From positions 1 to 8,828 of the forward strand of contig VXON01000136.1 of the NCBI GenBank assembly GCA_009840065.1: 8,828 nucleotides of DNA, written 5' to 3'. Each line of letters starts with the position of its first letter. Position 1 is the stretch's first letter. The notes below the pieces were generated by a model. That model was not told the DNA's origin and ran no database searches. It saw only the letters and a list, made by a program, of their open reading frames with translations. Below are positions 6,998 through 8,828 of the stretch, in pieces. A program made the position numbers and the translations under genes. This stretch comes from Cenarchaeum sp. SB0662_bin_33. Its GTDB lineage: Archaea; Thermoproteota; Nitrososphaeria; Nitrososphaerales; Nitrosopumilaceae.

Positions 6998-7020
6998 TGA
7001 AATTTTTTGTCGTTGCTCCC

Positions 7021-7030
7021 AATATTAATT
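7021..7030. promoter_or_regulatory. Bidirectional TATA-like element for FKBP and rnz
   Basis: AATATTAATT is almost palindromic and is the only strong AT-rich block in the 50 bases between the FKBP ATG (6997, minus) and the rnz ATG (7048, plus). Its centre is about 28 bases from the first and 23 from the second, both near archaeal TATA-to-start spacing. It could drive both genes as leaderless mRNAs. Confidence 0.45.
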
Positions 7031-7047
7031 TAGATGTATATGAACCG

Positions 7048-8013
7048 ATGCCGATAAAAGGACCGTTATATGATAGGTTCTTGGTGAAGATTGTATTTCT
7101 GGGTACGTCTGCTGCGGTCCCCACGGCGCAGCGGTCCTTTCCATGCATATGCATACAGAGGGATGGTGAGATACTGATGTTTGATGCCGGCGAGGGGTCC
7201 CAGATGACTTACCGCGCAGCAGGCCTAGGCTGGAATAAGAAGATGTCTATATTTGTATCACACCTACACGGGGATCACTGCCTAGGACTCCTGGGCATGA
7301 TACAGACCATGTCATTACAGGACCGTGACAAAAGACTGTTCATATACGGGCCCCTAGGTACAGAGGAGTTTGTACGGTCTAATATGCGCATGCTGGGTAC
7401 CACCCCACGTTTTGAGGTGGCAGTCCAGGATGTAACCGAAGGCATCATATGTAACACCAACTCATATGCCGTACATGGCTGCGCGGCCAAACACAGCATC
7501 CCGACACTCTCATACCTGTTTAAAGAGCATGCCAAGGCTGGCCGGTTCAATGTGCAAAGAGCCCATGAGCTGGGGGTGCCCGAGGGTGCCCTGTGGGGGC
7601 AGCTGCAGAGGGGTAATAGTGTATGTGTATCGGGTGTGCAGGTTACGCCAGGACAGGTTCTGGGCCCGTCCAGGCCAGGCATATCGATAGGATACTCGGG
7701 GGATAGCAGGCCCAGCCCCGAGTTGGAAGAGTTCTTTACCAGATGCAATTATCTAATATTTGACTCTACATTTACCACCGACATGATTCAGCGCGCCATT
7801 GTGACAGGACACTCTACATCGGCCCAGGCGGCCACGCTGGCCAAAAACGCCCAGGTACAAAACTTGATACTGACGCACTTTTCTGCACGATACCAGGATG
7901 CCGATATACACCTAAAGGAGGCCCGCCGCATACATGACTCGGTGATTGCCGCCCAAGACATGCTGGTCATAGATGTATACAAAGACGGATCATACGATAC
8001 ATCAAGTGTGTAA
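7048..8013 (+). CDS. rnz: Ribonuclease Z (tRNase Z, tRNA 3'-end endonuclease)
   Basis: tRNase Z removes the 3' trailer of precursor tRNAs so that CCA can be added. The product from ATG 7048 is 321 residues. It begins KIVFLGTSAAVPTAQRS (about 14-30), the usual opening of the short-form enzyme. Zinc-site residues are complete: H72/H74/D76/H77 in SHLHGDHCLG, H149 in CAAKHSIPTLSY, D219 in GYSGDSRP, H277 in THFSARY. The HST loop GHSTSAQAA (H255) is also present, which separates RNase Z from other metallo-beta-lactamases. The open frame extends upstream to 6844, but that part is antisense to FKBP and unlike the family. TTG 7081 and GTG 7084 would give the more usual N-terminus, while ATG 7048 adds about 11 residues and fits the TATA spacing. 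The 3' end converges on the membrane protein gene with a 9-base gap. Confidence 0.94.
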   Translation: MPIKGPLYDRFLVKIVFLGTSAAVPTAQRSFPCICIQRDGEILMFDAGEGSQMTYRAAGLGWNKKMSIFVSHLHGDHCLGLLGMIQTMSLQDRDKRLFIYGPLGTEEFVRSNMRMLGTTPRFEVAVQDVTEGIICNTNSYAVHGCAAKHSIPTLSYLFKEHAKAGRFNVQRAHELGVPEGALWGQLQRGNSVCVSGVQVTPGQVLGPSRPGISIGYSGDSRPSPELEEFFTRCNYLIFDSTFTTDMIQRAIVTGHSTSAQAATLAKNAQVQNLILTHFSARYQDADIHLKEARRIHDSVIAAQDMLVIDVYKDGSYDTSSV

Positions 8014-8020
8014 AAATAAT
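8011..8020 (-). terminator. Possible T-tract terminator of the exported protein gene
   Basis: On the minus strand the bases just after the stop at 8023 read ATTATTTTTA, overlapping the rnz stop codon. A five-T run close behind a stop is a plausible weak archaeal terminator. No hairpin is apparent. Confidence 0.3.
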
Positions 8021-8022
8021 GA

Positions 8023-8643
8023 CTATTTCACTGAGGGTCTGCGACTGCGAATCAGGGCAACTATGCCTATTATTATAGCCGCACCTCCTAGAATCTGGGC
8101 CGACAGCGCCGTCGTATCATATCTAATACTGTTGTATAAGGATTCTAAATCATTGTATGTGGCGTTTAGCATTTCTAGCCGCTCTTGTACATGTATGGAG
8201 TCATCCGGTGGGAATGATATATCCTCGGAGCTCATGACCTGTGGCGGGTGCATGGACAGGCTGATGGGCGTACCCTCTATATTCCCAAACAGATTAACCT
8301 GATAAAAACCGGCCCTGTCTATCTTTACGAATGTGCGATACAGGCCATCTATATCGGATGGCGTGAGAAGTAGTGTGATGGAACTATGACGATTCAGCAC
8401 CTCCATCTTGAGCGTATCTTCTAAACCAGTCACACCATTTATGAAGGGCTGCTCTTCAAGCTCAAGTCCCTCAACTAACGGACTGACGTATATCCGGATT
8501 GCATTTACCTCTCCTGAGTAGGGGGGTGTATTCTCCCATCCAATCTCTAGTCTGTATTTATCGTACGAGTCCAACGTATGTGCGTGTGCCGTTCCAAAAC
8601 ATAAAACTGCAATGACACATGTTGCAAAAAGCAGTAGTCGCAC
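8023..8643 (-). CDS. Exported, C-terminally membrane-anchored protein of unknown function (domain resembling copper-locus proteins)
   Basis: A 206-residue protein with an N-terminal signal peptide (residues 1-21, LLLFATCVIAVLCFG, cut near AHA). An extracytoplasmic beta-rich domain (about 28-135) is followed by a short acidic helical stalk (about 148-175). A C-terminal membrane helix (about 178-198, AQILGGAAIIIGIVALI) ends in a basic tail (RSRRPSVK). The domain has the pattern YRLEIGW..PPYSGEVNAI, GLEDTLKMEV, GLYRTFV and FGNIEGTPI. This resembles a family of small exported proteins that, from memory, often sit next to CopC-like copper proteins. No copper-binding His/Met cluster is obvious in it, and no copper gene lies nearby, so the role is left open. 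The start is GTG at 8643. The ATG two bases upstream is out of frame, and a TATA-like box lies about 26 bases before. It converges on rnz. Confidence 0.78.
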   Translation of the reverse strand: MRLLLFATCVIAVLCFGTAHAHTLDSYDKYRLEIGWENTPPYSGEVNAIRIYVSPLVEGLELEEQPFINGVTGLEDTLKMEVLNRHSSITLLLTPSDIDGLYRTFVKIDRAGFYQVNLFGNIEGTPISLSMHPPQVMSSEDISFPPDDSIHVQERLEMLNATYNDLESLYNSIRYDTTALSAQILGGAAIIIGIVALIRSRRPSVK

Positions 8644-8656
8644 ATCCTTAAAAAAT

Positions 8657-8823
8657 CAAAACACGTTTAAAAAATGTAAGGAATATCGAGAGTGTTTTGC
8701 TTTTTGAAGTTGATCGTGCGTAAAAACGATGATGCGTGTATCAAATGAAAAGTTAATAGTCCCAATCATGGGTGTTTTGAACGATTTTTTGGTATTGAAT
8801 TGGCTATTCAAAAAACAAAACAC
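8657..8823. repeat. Four copies of the octamer GTGTTTTG / CAAAACAC
   Basis: CAAAACAC occurs at 8657-8664 and 8816-8823, and its complement GTGTTTTG at 8692-8699 and 8772-8779, all within 167 bases of AT-rich non-coding DNA. The copies form two inverted pairs (27 and 36 bases between the arms). The second pair has extra partial similarity outside the octamer, since both arms also carry a run of six T or A nearby. They may be binding sites for a regulator of the gene at 8643 or of an unseen gene to the right, or arms of weak hairpins. No complete gene or RNA could be recognised between 8644 and 8828. Confidence 0.45.
8665..8675 (-). promoter_or_regulatory. TATA-like box of the exported protein gene
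   Basis: The minus strand reads ATTTTTTAAAC, centred about 26-27 bases before the GTG at 8643, again predicting a nearly leaderless mRNA. The AT-rich background makes the call modest. One of the octamer copies (8657-8664) lies directly between this box and the start. Confidence 0.35.
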
Positions 8824-8828
8824 TTCCC

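Noticed and set aside
6844..7047. Upstream extension of the rnz frame (68 codons)
   Set aside because: It lies antisense to the FKBP N-terminal coding region and does not resemble the start of any RNase Z. The family begins near KIVFLGT.
8716..8740. GATGATG resembling a C box of a C/D-type small RNA
   Set aside because: The box does not match RUGAUGA well, and no properly spaced D box (CUGA) or internal C'/D' pair is present.
8729..8828. Open plus-strand frame from ATG 8729 to the window end (starts MMRVSNEKLIVPIMG)
   Set aside because: Only 33 codons are visible, no convincing TATA or Shine-Dalgarno precedes it, and the sequence is not recognised. An open stretch of this length in AT-rich DNA can occur by chance. 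More sequence to the right would decide.

Overview
The window looks like chromosomal DNA of an archaeon of the Nitrososphaerota (Thaumarchaeota). It has only archaeal-type core genes: a KH-domain CPSF-type ribonuclease (aCPSF1/FttA), an archaeal SepF, a Thr-dependent 20S proteasome beta subunit, glycerol-1-phosphate dehydrogenase for archaeal lipids, a long-type archaeal FKBP isomerase and tRNase Z. Archaeal TATA-like boxes lie about 25-27 bases upstream of several start codons, as expected for leaderless mRNAs. Base composition is intermediate, with many ATA codons. Genus or species cannot be fixed from sequence reading alone. No rRNA, tRNA, CRISPR array, transposase or phage gene was seen.

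Layout. Positions 1-268 (minus) hold the 5' part of a secreted LVIVD-repeat beta-propeller protein that runs off the left edge. A 278-base intergenic region follows, with a 17-base direct repeat. It separates that gene from a divergent, secreted vanadium-haloperoxidase/PAP2-like protein (547-2229, plus). A T-rich terminator comes next, then sepF (plus). SepF converges on and overlaps the 3' end of the aCPSF1 gene (2625-4553, minus). aCPSF1 lies 7 bases downstream of the proteasome beta gene (4561-5190, minus), so the two are probably one transcript. A 74-base divergent promoter region separates psmB from egsA (G1P dehydrogenase, plus). egsA converges with a 4-base overlap on an FKBP/SlyD-like isomerase (minus). 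A compact, nearly symmetric promoter drives FKBP and rnz (plus) in opposite directions. rnz converges on a membrane-anchored exported protein of unknown function (8023-8643, minus). The right end is AT-rich and non-coding as far as can be seen, with four copies of an octamer in both orientations.

Functionally, the centre is a housekeeping block: RNA 3'-end formation and transcription termination (aCPSF1), tRNA 3' maturation (rnz), proteolysis (psmB), protein folding (FKBP), lipid backbone synthesis (egsA) and cell division (sepF). The left edge and the right edge carry exported proteins that are less well understood. I did not find a clearly novel multi-gene system. The least ordinary items are the haloperoxidase-like protein with an altered PSGH motif, the repeat in its divergent promoter region, and the octamer cluster at the right end.
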